Source of the DNA: JABDKH01 sp963768565
GTDB lineage: Bacteria > Bacteroidota > Rhodothermia > Rhodothermales > JABDKH01
DNA length: 64,000 bases
NCBI GenBank assembly: GCA_963768565.1
Contig: CAVYIO010000006.1
Coordinates: 1 to 64,000 of the forward strand
Direction: 5' to 3'
In this document: one piece after another, positions 9,779 to 18,768 of the stretch
How the letters are laid out: the number at the start of each line of letters is the position of its first letter
Numbering within the stretch: position 1 is the stretch's first letter
Notes under the pieces: generated by a model
Told to the model about the DNA's origin: nothing
The model's input: only the letters and a program-made list of their open reading frames with translations
Database searches by the model: none
Translations under genes and position numbers: made by a program

Positions 9779-9964
9779 GACTCCAGGGAGCGTCAAGCCC
9801 GAAATCAGAACGATGATTCAGATTAGATTTTCGTGAGACAAATCTCGTTTTGATACGTGCCCGCAGTAAGGCAAACGAGGCCCTCTCACCCCTCCATTTT
9901 GATGTGTGGTGCCCGCCGCCGTATCTCCGTCCGTCACGCAACTCTTCACCCAGGGAGGCAGGTT

Positions 9965-10741
9965 ATGTCGAATCGAACGTGGCGCGGAGTCGCCATCTGT
10001 TGGCTGGTGGTCCTGGTTATCCCCTCGCCGGCGTCCGCCCAGGATGCCGAACCGACGTATCTGGTCATCGACTGCATGAAGTCCACGAGCTCGCAGTATG
10101 CCGACATTGAAACGGACATCTGGAAGCCGATGCATCAGGAAATGGTGAATCAGGGCAAGAAGGTGTCCTGGGGTTTCTACTGGGTGCTCTATGGGGATCG
10201 CTCAGCGTGTGACTACTACACCGTCAATACTGTCACCGCGTCGCAATTGAACTCCATGGACGGAACCATGCGCGATGTCTTCGAGAAGGTTCACCCCGGG
10301 AAGGACTTCGATAAGATGATGGCCGAGACCGCAGCAGCGCGCGAAATGGGGCGGACCGAACTATGGCAGATGATTGACGTCATCCAGCCCGAGGACTTCA
10401 CTTACGTCCAGGTCAACCAGATGTCGGCCGACGACGAATCGGCGTACGTCGAAATGGAGCGGGAAGTATACAAGCCCGTGCACGAGGCCATGGTCGAAGA
10501 CGGCACGACGGCCGGGTGGGGTCTGTACAGGCTTGTGTCACCCCATGGTAGCGCCGTCGGCTACAACTTCGGAACCGCAGACTTTCTGCATACCCTTGGC
10601 AGCGTTGAGTGGGATTCCTGGCTTCGAAAGGTTCATCCTGACAGGGATCCAGACGAAATCGGTGCTCAACTAGACGACGCTCGCGATTTCCTCAAGGGTG
10701 ACGTGTGGCTGCTCATGGATCGAACGGCGCCAGCCGAGTAA
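9965..10741 (+). CDS. Secreted protein with two tandem repeats of an alpha/beta-barrel-like domain
   Basis: 258 residues. The ATG at 9965 was chosen because a good ribosome-binding site (CAGGGAGGCAG) lies just upstream and a signal peptide follows (GVAICWLVVLVIPSPASAQ). The mature protein is an internal duplication: repeat 1 (~30-140) has IWKPMHQEMV, GFYWVLYGD, VFEKVHPGKD and ELWQMID; repeat 2 (~145-255) has VYKPVHEAMV, GLYRLVSPHG, WLRKVHPDRD and DVWLLMD. The spacing suggests two ferredoxin-like (dimeric alpha-beta barrel) folds forming an internal pseudo-dimer. No catalytic residues can be assigned. A terminator follows directly. Function unknown. Confidence 0.75.
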   Translation: MSNRTWRGVAICWLVVLVIPSPASAQDAEPTYLVIDCMKSTSSQYADIETDIWKPMHQEMVNQGKKVSWGFYWVLYGDRSACDYYTVNTVTASQLNSMDGTMRDVFEKVHPGKDFDKMMAETAAAREMGRTELWQMIDVIQPEDFTYVQVNQMSADDESAYVEMEREVYKPVHEAMVEDGTTAGWGLYRLVSPHGSAVGYNFGTADFLHTLGSVEWDSWLRKVHPDRDPDEIGAQLDDARDFLKGDVWLLMDRTAPAE

Positions 10742-10767
10742 TCGCAAATCAGATCCGAAATGAATCA

Positions 10768-10801
10768 GGGGTCGCCCGCGAGGGTGGCCCCTTTCTTGTT
10801 T
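10768..10801 (+). terminator. Intrinsic terminator after the duplicated-domain gene
   Basis: Stem GGGGTCGCCC / GGGTGGCCCC with a CGCGA loop followed by TTTCTTGTTT, starting 26 bp after the stop codon at 10741. Two near-central mismatches or G-U pairs; otherwise a textbook shape. Confidence 0.65.
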
Positions 10802-10963
10802 GTCCTGTCAGGTGCTGCTCGAAGAAAGGCGTGTAACACCCGGGCGACTCTGCCGTATTTCATGGTGACTCACGAATGTCGTGTTGACAGGGGCATTCGT
10901 GTCACGCGCACCACAACTGCGATGTGCGTCTTTAGTACCCTGCTCCAGAATCCGTAGCGCCTC

Positions 10964-11401
10964 ATGAAGAAGATCGCCACCATGGTCGTCCTGCTCACAA
11001 CGATTGCAGCGACCCAGGTTTTCGCCCAGTCGAGTGTTCACCCCAAGGATCTGAAAGGCGTGTGGCACATGACGTTCGACCTCACTGACGAGGCAGAAAC
11101 AGAAGCAGAACGTATCGCTCTCGGAGCGGTCGAGGGCCTGCTGGACTGGATTGATATCCGCCTCGAGTTTCTCCCGGACAACCGTCTGAAAGTGATGGTC
11201 CACGTGTTCGGCGAAGACGACGTTGAATACGCGGAGTGGCAGGTGAACGATCGCCGCGAACTTGTACTCGGCAAGACCGACCACTTCGATTCCGAGGACA
11301 CCGTCTGGCTGTTCAACAACGGCAAGCTGACCGCCTACGAATACTCGAACGGTGAACGAGTCCGGTCGTCCGACGCCGTGTATCTGGAAATGGAATCGTA
11401 G
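10964..11401 (+). CDS. Small secreted lipocalin-like hypothetical protein
   Basis: 145 residues with a clear signal peptide (MKKIATMVVLLTTIAATQVFAQ). The mature part opens LKGVWHMTFDL, the start typical of lipocalin or DUF-type ligand-binding barrels, then an acidic helix (AETEAERIALGAVEGLLDWI) and beta-rich segments (LEFLPDNRLKVMVHVFGEDD, LVLGKTDHF, YLEMES). No named family is certain. It converges on the GH18-like gene with only six bases between the two stop codons. Confidence 0.65.
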   Translation: MKKIATMVVLLTTIAATQVFAQSSVHPKDLKGVWHMTFDLTDEAETEAERIALGAVEGLLDWIDIRLEFLPDNRLKVMVHVFGEDDVEYAEWQVNDRRELVLGKTDHFDSEDTVWLFNNGKLTAYEYSNGERVRSSDAVYLEMES

Positions 11402-11407
11402 GCTCGA

Positions 11408-12481
11408 TCAGTCGCGGCTGTTCGAGGTTGGGCCGAGCTCGTCCCAGATTGCGGGGTCTTCGTGCCCGAGTACCCACACCGAGAAGCCTCGCAAACCGTT
11501 CTTGCGGACGACTTCGAGCTTGCGTGCAAATGAGCGGGCGTCCTCAAGAAAGATCCACTCGAACAGGCCCCCGTTCTCAAAGAACGTGTACGGCACGCCC
11601 TGATCCTCCAGCCAACTGACGTCGGCTCCGAATCGATCGGCGAGAGCGAGCGCCTCCCGATGTTTGAGGGATTTACTCCATGAGCGTGCGTTCACGAGAT
11701 ACAGATCGTCGTCCTGCTCGGTCGTCCAGTGCTGCGACACGACCGGAATCCCAAGCGAGAGCTTGCTCGCGGGCACGTGCTTCAGGAAGTACGCGACGTT
11801 GTCGTTGACCCACGGGATGCCTGCGTTGGGACCCGGCGGCGTTCGTCGGGTGTGTTGCGAGTAGGTCATGACGGAGATGAAATCACCCGCATCGGCGAGC
11901 GCCTTCAGGTCGTACCCGGCCCGCCAGTTCTTGTGCAGCCACTTGAAGTATTTCGTGGGACCGGGATACTCGCCGGGTCGATGCACAACGGCAATGCTTA
12001 GTTGATAACCGGCTTCATGCAGGGCGCTTGCCGTCTCGCGGTAGAACCGCGTGAAATGATCCCGGTCGTTGATGTGCAGATTCTCGAAGTCAAACTGAAT
12101 GCCGAGATAGCCGTGCCTCCGGCATTCGTTCACCAGTGTTTGGATGGCACGGGCGCGCGCAGCATCGCTCGTCAACAGCCCCGTCAACATCTCCTGGTTA
12201 AACTTCGGATTGTGGATGAGCGGCATGACCGGCACGCCGTGGCGCTTCGCCAGCTCGAGTACTCGCGGATCGACTCCACCCCAGACCACGCCGTCCTCGT
12301 CTACGTTGTAGGCAACGGGCGCGACGATGCTGATCTGGTCGATGTGTTCCACCAGTGCATTGTAGCTGGACTCACTGTCGACAACGTAGAACAGCCGCTG
12401 GAGCGGTTGCTGGGCAGCGGACGTCCATGAAAAGACGAACAGAAAGAGGAGAGGGATAACTGGCAGGGTCGCTTTTCGCAT
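11408..12481 (-). CDS. Secreted glycoside hydrolase family 18-like (YaaH type) protein
   Basis: About 357 residues from the ATG at 12481, which has a GAGGT motif upstream and starts a signal peptide (TLPVIPLLFLFVFSWTSAAQ). The TIM-barrel pattern of YaaH/SleL-type GH18 proteins is clear: ISIVAPVAYNVDEDG (strand 1-2), PVMPLIHNP, YLGIQFDFENL (barrel strand 4), LSIAVVHRP, FISVMTYSQH, LSLGIPVVSQHW and GLRGFSVWVLGHEDP. The DxxDxDxE catalytic block reads LGIQFDFE: the last Asp and the catalytic Glu are kept while the first two Asp are replaced. Likely substrate is an N-acetylglucosamine polymer such as peptidoglycan, inferred from the family. No LysM domain is seen. Confidence 0.82.
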   Translation of the reverse strand: MRKATLPVIPLLFLFVFSWTSAAQQPLQRLFYVVDSESSYNALVEHIDQISIVAPVAYNVDEDGVVWGGVDPRVLELAKRHGVPVMPLIHNPKFNQEMLTGLLTSDAARARAIQTLVNECRRHGYLGIQFDFENLHINDRDHFTRFYRETASALHEAGYQLSIAVVHRPGEYPGPTKYFKWLHKNWRAGYDLKALADAGDFISVMTYSQHTRRTPPGPNAGIPWVNDNVAYFLKHVPASKLSLGIPVVSQHWTTEQDDDLYLVNARSWSKSLKHREALALADRFGADVSWLEDQGVPYTFFENGGLFEWIFLEDARSFARKLEVVRKNGLRGFSVWVLGHEDPAIWDELGPTSNSRD

Positions 12482-12973
12482 CCGGATACCTCGAGAGATT
12501 GCGCGATCGTGACTGGGTCCGGGTGCAGAATAGGGACTGGCATCTATCGAAGAAACGATGTTCTGCTTCAAGCGGAGCGCAGCGGGAATTCCCTACGATC
12601 CTGTAGGGTGCCGTCACCTGGTCGTCATGCTGTCTCCGTGCCCGCTTGCGCGACACAGGCAGCTCACCGCTCTGTTCGCATGCGCCATCGTCATAGAGCA
12701 GATCGAACGGGCACATGGTCCAACTTCACTTTTCAGAGCAGGGGTGTGGGTGTGCTGTAGATTCCGGCGCGGCGCCGGACCCTCGGGACAGGAGCGATAT
12801 CGCCCCGTGATTCGTTTTGAGAACAGGAACTCCTGTCCGGTGCTGTGTGCCGCAACCTGTCCAGACCCACGCGACGTCTGTCGGGCCGCGACCCGCCGAT
12901 GTTGACCTGGCGGTTTGGGCTGTGTGTACGCCCCGTTCGTCCACCGACACTGGCGATTAGCGGACTCTACATC
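12482..12973. other. Intergenic region with nested inverted repeats
   Basis: No gene recognised. It contains a perfect 8-bp inverted repeat TCCGGCGC-G-GCGCCGGA (12763-12779). A second nested pair follows: GGACAGGAG (12786-12794) can pair with CTCCTGTCC (12830-12838), and the inner ACAGGA-AC-TCCTGT (12823-12836) can form an alternative short hairpin. These lie just beyond the 3' end of the broken gene at 12974 and may act in termination. Confidence 0.4.
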
Positions 12974-14808
12974 TCAATCGTGTACGATCGTGGTGGCTGC
13001 GGGCGTGCAGGCTTCGTGCGCCGGGTGCGGACCCACCTGCTGAACTTCCACCTCAATGTCCCATTGTTCGGCAGGAAGATCGGGAAGCTCATAGATGTAG
13101 CCCTGGTCTGTGACCGTCTCGACGAAGCACCCTGCCGACTCCGGTGACCCATCGGTAAGCCGTCCACGTGACCCGGAACGTTCCATGTCGAGTAAAGGAG
13201 TCCTGGTCCGGGCGGTTCTTCGTCTCGGGCGAAAGGAAGATGCGGTTGCCAGACGTGAACTGCTCAATCTCAACTTCGAGGCCGTAGCCCGGCCAGCGGT
13301 CGCTGCCCTGACATGGATTGTATTGCTGCGGAATTCTCCGGACTGTCGGCGTCCTGTAGCGGACGCCGTGGTATTGATCCTCCAGATCGGCTCGTTGTTC
13401 CCGGTTGTACTGCGTCCACAGGTGGTCTCGAAGTTCGCGTACCACATCGGGGATGTTCCAGATGCTCGGTGCCGACTCCGTTGACAGGATCTGCGGCGTG
13501 TAGAACACCCAGTCAATCAACATGTCCTTTCTTTCGGGAAGCGTCTGGACGCCGTTGGCCATGACGTTGAGATCAAAAAGCACGCGCATCAATCGGGGCG
13601 GAGCGAACTGTCGCACCTCGTCAAGAGTCGTCATCTGGAAGTAATCGAAATCATCGTAGAAACCGTCCGACCCGGGCGTGGGCCGTCGTGGTACACATCC
13701 TCATCCCGGGCAAGGATATAGTACTTGATGTCGCCCGTTGTGACCACGATGTAAACCGTGATGAAGAGGGGACCATGGGTCTTGCCCGAAAGGATTTCGA
13801 AGCACTCCCTCGTCGATGTCTCCAGCCGCCCACCGGCCTCGCCCGCATCGTTTCGGACATAGCAGGCTCCTTCTCTTTCCGAGGCACCTGTTCGCGGATT
13901 CTGCGAGCTGTTGACCAGTACGTGTTGGCCCAGGTGATGCCCGTCGAGATCGATTTGTCGCCCTCGCTGCCGTCCGGATTGTACCAGTTGTTGAATTCGA
14001 AGTTGGCCTCCGACCACGAATCGTGGGCCTGTGATGGATCCGAGAGGTCCTCGGCTCGGGGTAACATCGGCTCGCGCTCTTCGAGGAAGTACTCGGAGCT
14101 CTGAAGCCAGAAGGCGGGGACGAAGGAGATGTCCGCAGCCGATCCGTCGACTCGATCGTGGTGTCGAAGCCCGTCAAAGTCGGGCAGGAGGATTCGTGCT
14201 ACCCACGTGCCGGTCTGGGCGACGAACCCGGACGAGATGCGTAGGCTGGCGATACGGTCGCTGAAGGCTCCTTTCTCTGCTCTGAAGAGCACGAAGTTGG
14301 GATCGAACGCCCGGGCGCCGGTGCTGAGTTCGCGCAGCTTGCCGTGCCGTTCATGATGGTCTCGAGGTCGCCCGACAGGTAGACTCCGGCGGGGTCAAAC
14401 CACGACCTGTCACCCGGCGGATTGTCGATATCCCCATATGTGGCCATCACCCGGGTACTCCAGCCAGTCGTGCTCGTACCATCGCCCGTGTGCGCTCAAT
14501 GGTCAGACCCAGGTTTGGCCCGTGGCGGTGAGCCAGAGATTGTCGCCGAACAGACTCCTGTCGGGATGTCGAAATACGAAAGGATCCGACGGGGATCTCG
14601 GCGTCACGCCGTCCGCCGGGTAGTCGAAGTCGTCGAAGAAGAAGGGGAAGTCGACGTCCGGGACAGGCGGGATCGAATCCTGCGCCTGGCGCGTTGTGCG
14701 GCGAATGGGAACGCCATCAGCGAGAATGCGACGCGGAGAAACTGGGCGAAGGTGCGGATTTGTAGGGAGCATTACTACCTCTCGGAGCCAGTTGAATAGC
14801 GACCACAC
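12974..14808 (-). pseudogene. Secreted GH16/concanavalin-like protein broken by several frameshifts
   Basis: A once-continuous coding region now spread over at least six frame segments on the minus strand. In order they read: SIPPVPDVDFPFFFDDFDYP; WYEHDWLEYPGDGHIWG; DRSWFDPAGVYLSGDLETIM; GTWVARILLPDFDGL and SEANFEFNNWYNPDGSEGD; ECFEILSGKTHGPLFITVYI; DDFDYFQMTTLDEVRQFAPP, LMRVLFDLNVMANGV and MLIDWVFYTPQ; last FVETVTDQGYIYELPDLPAE. The W/E/N-rich middle (EFNNWYNP) and the MLIDWV-type late strand resemble GH16/laminarinase-like jelly rolls. A hydrophobic stretch (FLRVAFSLMAFPFAAQ) in another frame near 14740 is probably its signal peptide. Too many breaks for a working gene as assembled; either decayed or poorly assembled. 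Family call is tentative. Confidence 0.45.
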
Positions 14809-15239
14809 GGGCCAAAGTTACCTTGCGGGGGGCAATGATGGTGCCTTTGTGCACGGGACTGCATTACGCGGCGTTCGGTCGGTCAATCGCCGGATCTTGC
14901 GTAGGTCCTTGGGGAGCGAATGGCCGCTACTATCTGACAAAGAAAGACGTTTGGCCGCCTCGTGCTCAGTGCGGCTTCGGGAAAGTGACAAGGCGACAAT
15001 CGTGAACAGCTAGGGAACGTATTCCGGGTCAATCTCCGCAAAGACCGAGTCGGGATTCGAGGCTCTGAGAGAAGGGTGAGCTCGCAAGTCGGACCGGACT
15101 CTGTCGCCGGTCAGGCTGTGAAACGCAGGTCTCCTCCGGTAGTGGCGGATTGGCTCTCCGTGAGGAGTCACTCGTTCGATGCACCAACTGTAGACTCCGC
15201 GGTCTCCCGACTCCGATCGTCACGTCGGCCAGGGAGGAC
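14809..15239. other. Intergenic region without recognised features
   Basis: About 430 bp between the broken jelly-roll gene and the Spy-like lipoprotein. Short ORFs here have no plausible start signals or protein-like composition. I see no repeat, RNA gene or strong hairpin. Confidence 0.4.
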
Positions 15240-15815
15240 TCATTCGCCGTGCCCCTGATCGTGATCTTGCTTCGAGTGGTCTCCGTCGTGGTCCATCGAG
15301 CCATACCCGCGCAGTCGCGTGTATGTCGCCACCTGGTCGGGAGTGAGCACCTCAACCATCTTCAGGTGCGCTGCCAGGTGTGTGTAGCGGATCCGGCCGG
15401 TAAGCTGGCTGGTAATCTCCGACAATTCCCTGACCGCTGTTTCGGTTGGCTGGCCATCGCTGAACAGTCGGTCCAGTTGCTTCTCCGTCTCGACCAGTTG
15501 TGCACCCAGTTCTTGCGCCTCCCGCTTCATCGAGCGAAAGCTCTCCTCGACCGCAACTCGTTGCTCAGCAGTCAGGGCCAGTGAATCAGCCAGGTCCAGA
15601 ACGTGACGGGGACCGGGGTATCCGTTCAACTCTGCCACTTTCGCGAACCCGAGTCCGGCGCCATCAAGGTAGCCCTGCACATCGTCGTTCGAGAGCGCCT
15701 TGATTTCCCGGCCCTCTTCGCCCACGTACGGCGAGTGCTCGGACCTGACGTGTGACTCCTCACCGTGCTGGCAGCCGGCTGTTGCAAGTGCAATCATCAA
15801 GACAAAAGTTCTCAT
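15240..15815 (-). CDS. Spy/CpxP-like periplasmic lipoprotein
   Basis: 191 residues. The lipobox ATAGC after a short hydrophobic signal makes it a lipoprotein. The mature chain carries EGREIKALSNDDVQGYLDGA, ELNGYPGPRHVLDLADSLAL and TAEQRVAVEESFRSMKREAQ, a pattern seen in CpxP/Spy-like metal- or envelope-stress proteins with an all-helical LTxxQ-type core (second copy at LTPDQVATYTRL). The C-terminus is His/Asp-rich (MDHDGDHSKQDHDQGHGE), which suggests metal binding. It lies upstream in the same strand as no close partner; the next minus gene upstream is the ICMT-like protein 76 bp away, so they may be cotranscribed. Role in metal or envelope stress is inferred. Confidence 0.72.
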   Translation of the reverse strand: MRTFVLMIALATAGCQHGEESHVRSEHSPYVGEEGREIKALSNDDVQGYLDGAGLGFAKVAELNGYPGPRHVLDLADSLALTAEQRVAVEESFRSMKREAQELGAQLVETEKQLDRLFSDGQPTETAVRELSEITSQLTGRIRYTHLAAHLKMVEVLTPDQVATYTRLRGYGSMDHDGDHSKQDHDQGHGE

Positions 15816-15891
15816 GCATCTTTTCGGTTTGGATATCGGGATTCAAGCCTGGGGTCGGCGCGGTGACATTCGTCTGTTGTCTCACGACTGA

Positions 15892-16365
15892 CTATTTCGG
15901 CCACCAGCGACGCACCGACTTGCGATACTCGTCGTACTCGTCTCCAAACATCCGCTTCAGGGTCGGTTCCTCGTACAGCACAACGAAGAGGTGCGTGATG
16001 ACGAAGAAGGCGGCCGTGTAGCCGAATACTTGCACCGACTCAAAGTAAAAGGTGACACCTGCAAGAGCCAGGCCCGCTCCGATGTACATCGGATTGCGTA
16101 CGCGCCGGTACGGCCCGCGAATCACGAGTTGACGGGGTGGATCGAATGGTGCCGGAGTGCCTTTGCCCACGATGGCGAACGCGAGCACGCACCACACCGC
16201 GAGTGCAGCCCCGGACGCCGTTACGATCATCCCGGCCACCTGCAATGTTCCGATCATGGCGGGCGCAGCGATTCCGGACGCGGACAGGATTCGTGCCGGC
16301 ACGAATACAAGGACAAGTCCGATGAAGACTGTCGCGTACGTTACGCCGCGGACCAGGGCAAACAT
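15892..16365 (-). CDS. ICMT/phospholipid N-methyltransferase-like integral membrane methyltransferase
   Basis: 157 residues with four or five membrane helices. The conserved C-terminal signature of the isoprenylcysteine carboxyl methyltransferase/PEMT group is present: GPYRRVRNPMYIGAGLALAG, then EEPTLKRMFGDEYDEYRKSV and RRWW. The His/Glu pair for SAM binding is represented by the EEP segment. The ATG at 16365 follows a strong AGGAGAG ribosome-binding site. Substrate unknown; in bacteria such proteins act on small lipids or isoprenoid-like molecules in the inner membrane. Confidence 0.85.
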   Translation of the reverse strand: MFALVRGVTYATVFIGLVLVFVPARILSASGIAAPAMIGTLQVAGMIVTASGAALAVWCVLAFAIVGKGTPAPFDPPRQLVIRGPYRRVRNPMYIGAGLALAGVTFYFESVQVFGYTAAFFVITHLFVVLYEEPTLKRMFGDEYDEYRKSVRRWWPK

Positions 16366-16667
16366 ATTATTACTCTCCTGCGACGGCAGCAGTCAGCAAT
16401 GGCGCGCTGCCTTCCGCCATCAGTACGTTGGCGTCGGCAAAATGCGGGTTCCGACGCAGAGACGCAAAGAAGATTCACGAATCCGCCACCAGGCGTCGAT
16501 TCTCACGGATGTGTCACTACATTCTCGTCACTCGCATCCCAGGGACAGCGCTGGGGCAGCCGGATTTGGAAGGACCTGAACACGGTCGAAACGGCGGGCA
16601 GGATAGGCAAACGACGGCAAGGCTACGGACCGATGGCTTCTGCAGGGCCATGTACTTCGATCTTCCA

Positions 16668-17182
16668 TCACCATGAACCGGCGTACTTGATCTCGTACGG
16701 ATCCAGCTCCTGGCTGGCGTACAGCCACTGAAGCCGCACGATCTGACGCTGTGAAGCATGTCATGCGTTATCCACGAGGCGAACATGTCACCCGCCGTCA
16801 TCGGACCCCACGGCATCTGATATACGGCATCCCAATTCGGGGACTGCAGAGTGCCCAGCCACCTGAGAGATTCCCGTCTCTCGTCCATGAACTTTAGCAG
16901 GGACGCGTCAAGGCCACGCTGGTTGTATTGTCTTTCGTTGACCCATCCAACGGGATCGATCTTTTGCAGGGGCTGGTTCGGGTTGTGGAGAATGAGATCC
17001 AGCCGCGGACGAAAGTCTTCACGTTCTTCGTCATGGAGATGATTGATGACCTCCAGGATGGACCAAGAGTCTGGTGCCGGCTTCCATTGCGCCTGCTCGT
17101 ACGAGATGCCTCGAACCATGTACTGGATAGTATCCGCGTTACGCTTCATGCGTGCGATGTGACGGTGGATGTGCATCGGCAT
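16668..17182 (-). CDS. DinB-like (DinB/YfiT) protein, frameshifted near the C-terminus
   Basis: Four-helix DinB-fold protein, about 170 residues. The N-terminal helix has IHRHIARMKRNADTIQYMV, followed by WSILEVINHLHDEEREDF (first metal His) and WITHDMLH (late His). The frame as read runs on to 16517 with low-complexity sequence. Restoring one base near 16751 (CAC-CAG instead of CACAG) yields QRQIVRLQWLYASQELDPYE then a stop at 16668, exactly as homologues end. So a one-base deletion is very likely. DinB-fold proteins are often metal-dependent thiol transferases; the substrate here is unknown. Confidence 0.8.
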
Positions 17183-17278
17183 ACTAGAAAGCGTCCTCGG
17201 CTAAGGACGCCGTACTGAATTATTCCCTGTCCAGTGTGAAGCGGCAGTCGCAATCACGTGGCGGCAAATCGCGATCGC

Positions 17279-18546
17279 CTACCTAACCACGACCAGGCGC
17301 TTCGTATTGACGAAGTCGCCCGTCTCCAGGCGGTACGGATAGACGCCGGACGGAAGGGTAGAGGCGTCGAACGTCACTTCGTTGTGGCCCGCCGGGTTCG
17401 TCCCCGATACGAGCACCGTCACCTCTCTGCCGAGGATGTCGAACACCGTCAGTGTCACGACGTCGGCCCGCGGGATAGCGTAGGAGATGGTGGTCGTCGG
17501 ATTGAACGGGTTGGGGTAGTTCTGCGCCAACGAGGGAGTCGATGGCAACTCATCCGGACCCTCGTCCACGGAAGTCGAAGTGACCTCGTGGCGAAACACG
17601 CCCTGATTGGTTGCGAGGAACAAGTCGCCCTTGCTGTTGACCGCGAGAGCCTGACTGTCGACCAATCAGGGGGCTGACAGGCAACCCGGAATTTACATCC
17701 GACCAGTTTGCACCGCGGTTGGTCGACACCAGAACCCCCGACTGCTGAACCGCTGCGTACACGTCGCCCTTGCTGTCACACGATTGAGCGGATCTCCGCG
17801 AATGGTGGCACACCGGTATTGATTTCTGTCCAGTTAGCTCCCCTGTCGACAGACCGGTAGATCCCGCTGAAGCTCAGACCCGCGTAGACGTCGCCGTTGC
17901 TGCTGATATCCAACGCCTGAACATTTGATCTGGCGTCGCCAAAGCCTGCGATAATAGTCCCACGTATCGCCGTTGTCATCGGACGATGCAAAAATCCTGG
18001 ATACGTAGGTGCGGCTGGCGGCAAAGATTCTTCCAGTGGTCGGATCGATCGCGATCGCGATACGGCTGATCCGCTGCCTTCAACGACCAGAGCCCAGTTA
18101 TCACCGCCGTCGGTTGATCGATACAACCCGCCTTGCGTGCCCGCAAGAATGTCCCCGGGGCTACTGAACTCGAGCGTGTTCACGCCGAGATTTCCAAGGC
18201 CGTTGTTTACCTCGGTCCAGTTGGCGCCGCTGTCGGTCGATCGGAAGATGCCGCCAAAGTCCGTTCCGGCGTAAACATGGCCGGTGCTACTGACAGCGAT
18301 GGCTCGGCCCAACAGATTGGTGATACCATTATTGACCTGCGTCCAGTTGTCGCCGTTGTCTGTAGATCGGTAAAAGCCCTGGTCGAACGTTGCGGCATAG
18401 ATATCGTCGTTAGCTCCGATGTAGAGGGCCTGCGCGTCCAGCGCATCGGCACCGGCCGCTTCCCAGAAGTCCGTCTGCGCCAACGCTACGTCGGTCAACA
18501 TGAATGCGGCGCAGCTCAGGATAATGGCAGCTATTGTGGTTCTCAT
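17279..18546 (-). pseudogene. Sortilin/YCF48-like beta-propeller with T9SS sorting domain, multiply frameshifted
   Basis: Secreted repeat protein. The signal peptide (IAAIILSCAAFMLTDVALAQ) is followed by BNR-like blades: GFYRSTDNGDNWTQVNNGIT, GIFRSTDSGANWTEVNNGLG, GLYRSTDGGDNWALV, a blade in another frame (TGRIFAASRTYVSRIFASSD, DNGDTWDYY), GIYRSVDRGANWTEINTGVP, and GVLVSTNRGANWSDVNSGLP in a third frame. The end is a type A T9SS domain (LAQNYPNPFNPTTTISYAIP, DILGREVTVLVSG, LPSGVYPYRLETGDFVNTKR). At least four frame changes occur (about 18050, 17940, 17780, 17660); the first lies in a GATC/CGAT-rich repeat. Exported to the surface by the type IX system if intact. As assembled it cannot be expressed whole. 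Confidence 0.75.
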
Positions 18547-18768
18547 TGATCAACCCCCTGGTCAGGTGAAGCTAGAAGCGTGGATCAAATAGGCACAATT
18601 ACCGCACATCGTTTGTGGGGAAATCCCTGAAAGCGAAGACCTCGACCAGCGATGGGGGCCGGCTATGAGCGTTTGATGACGCTCAAACTTTGGCCGGCAG
18701 GCGTCAGAGAGGGCATGAGGAGACCAGGACGACTCAGTCTGCCCGTTGCTTTTCACCACGCGACCAAT

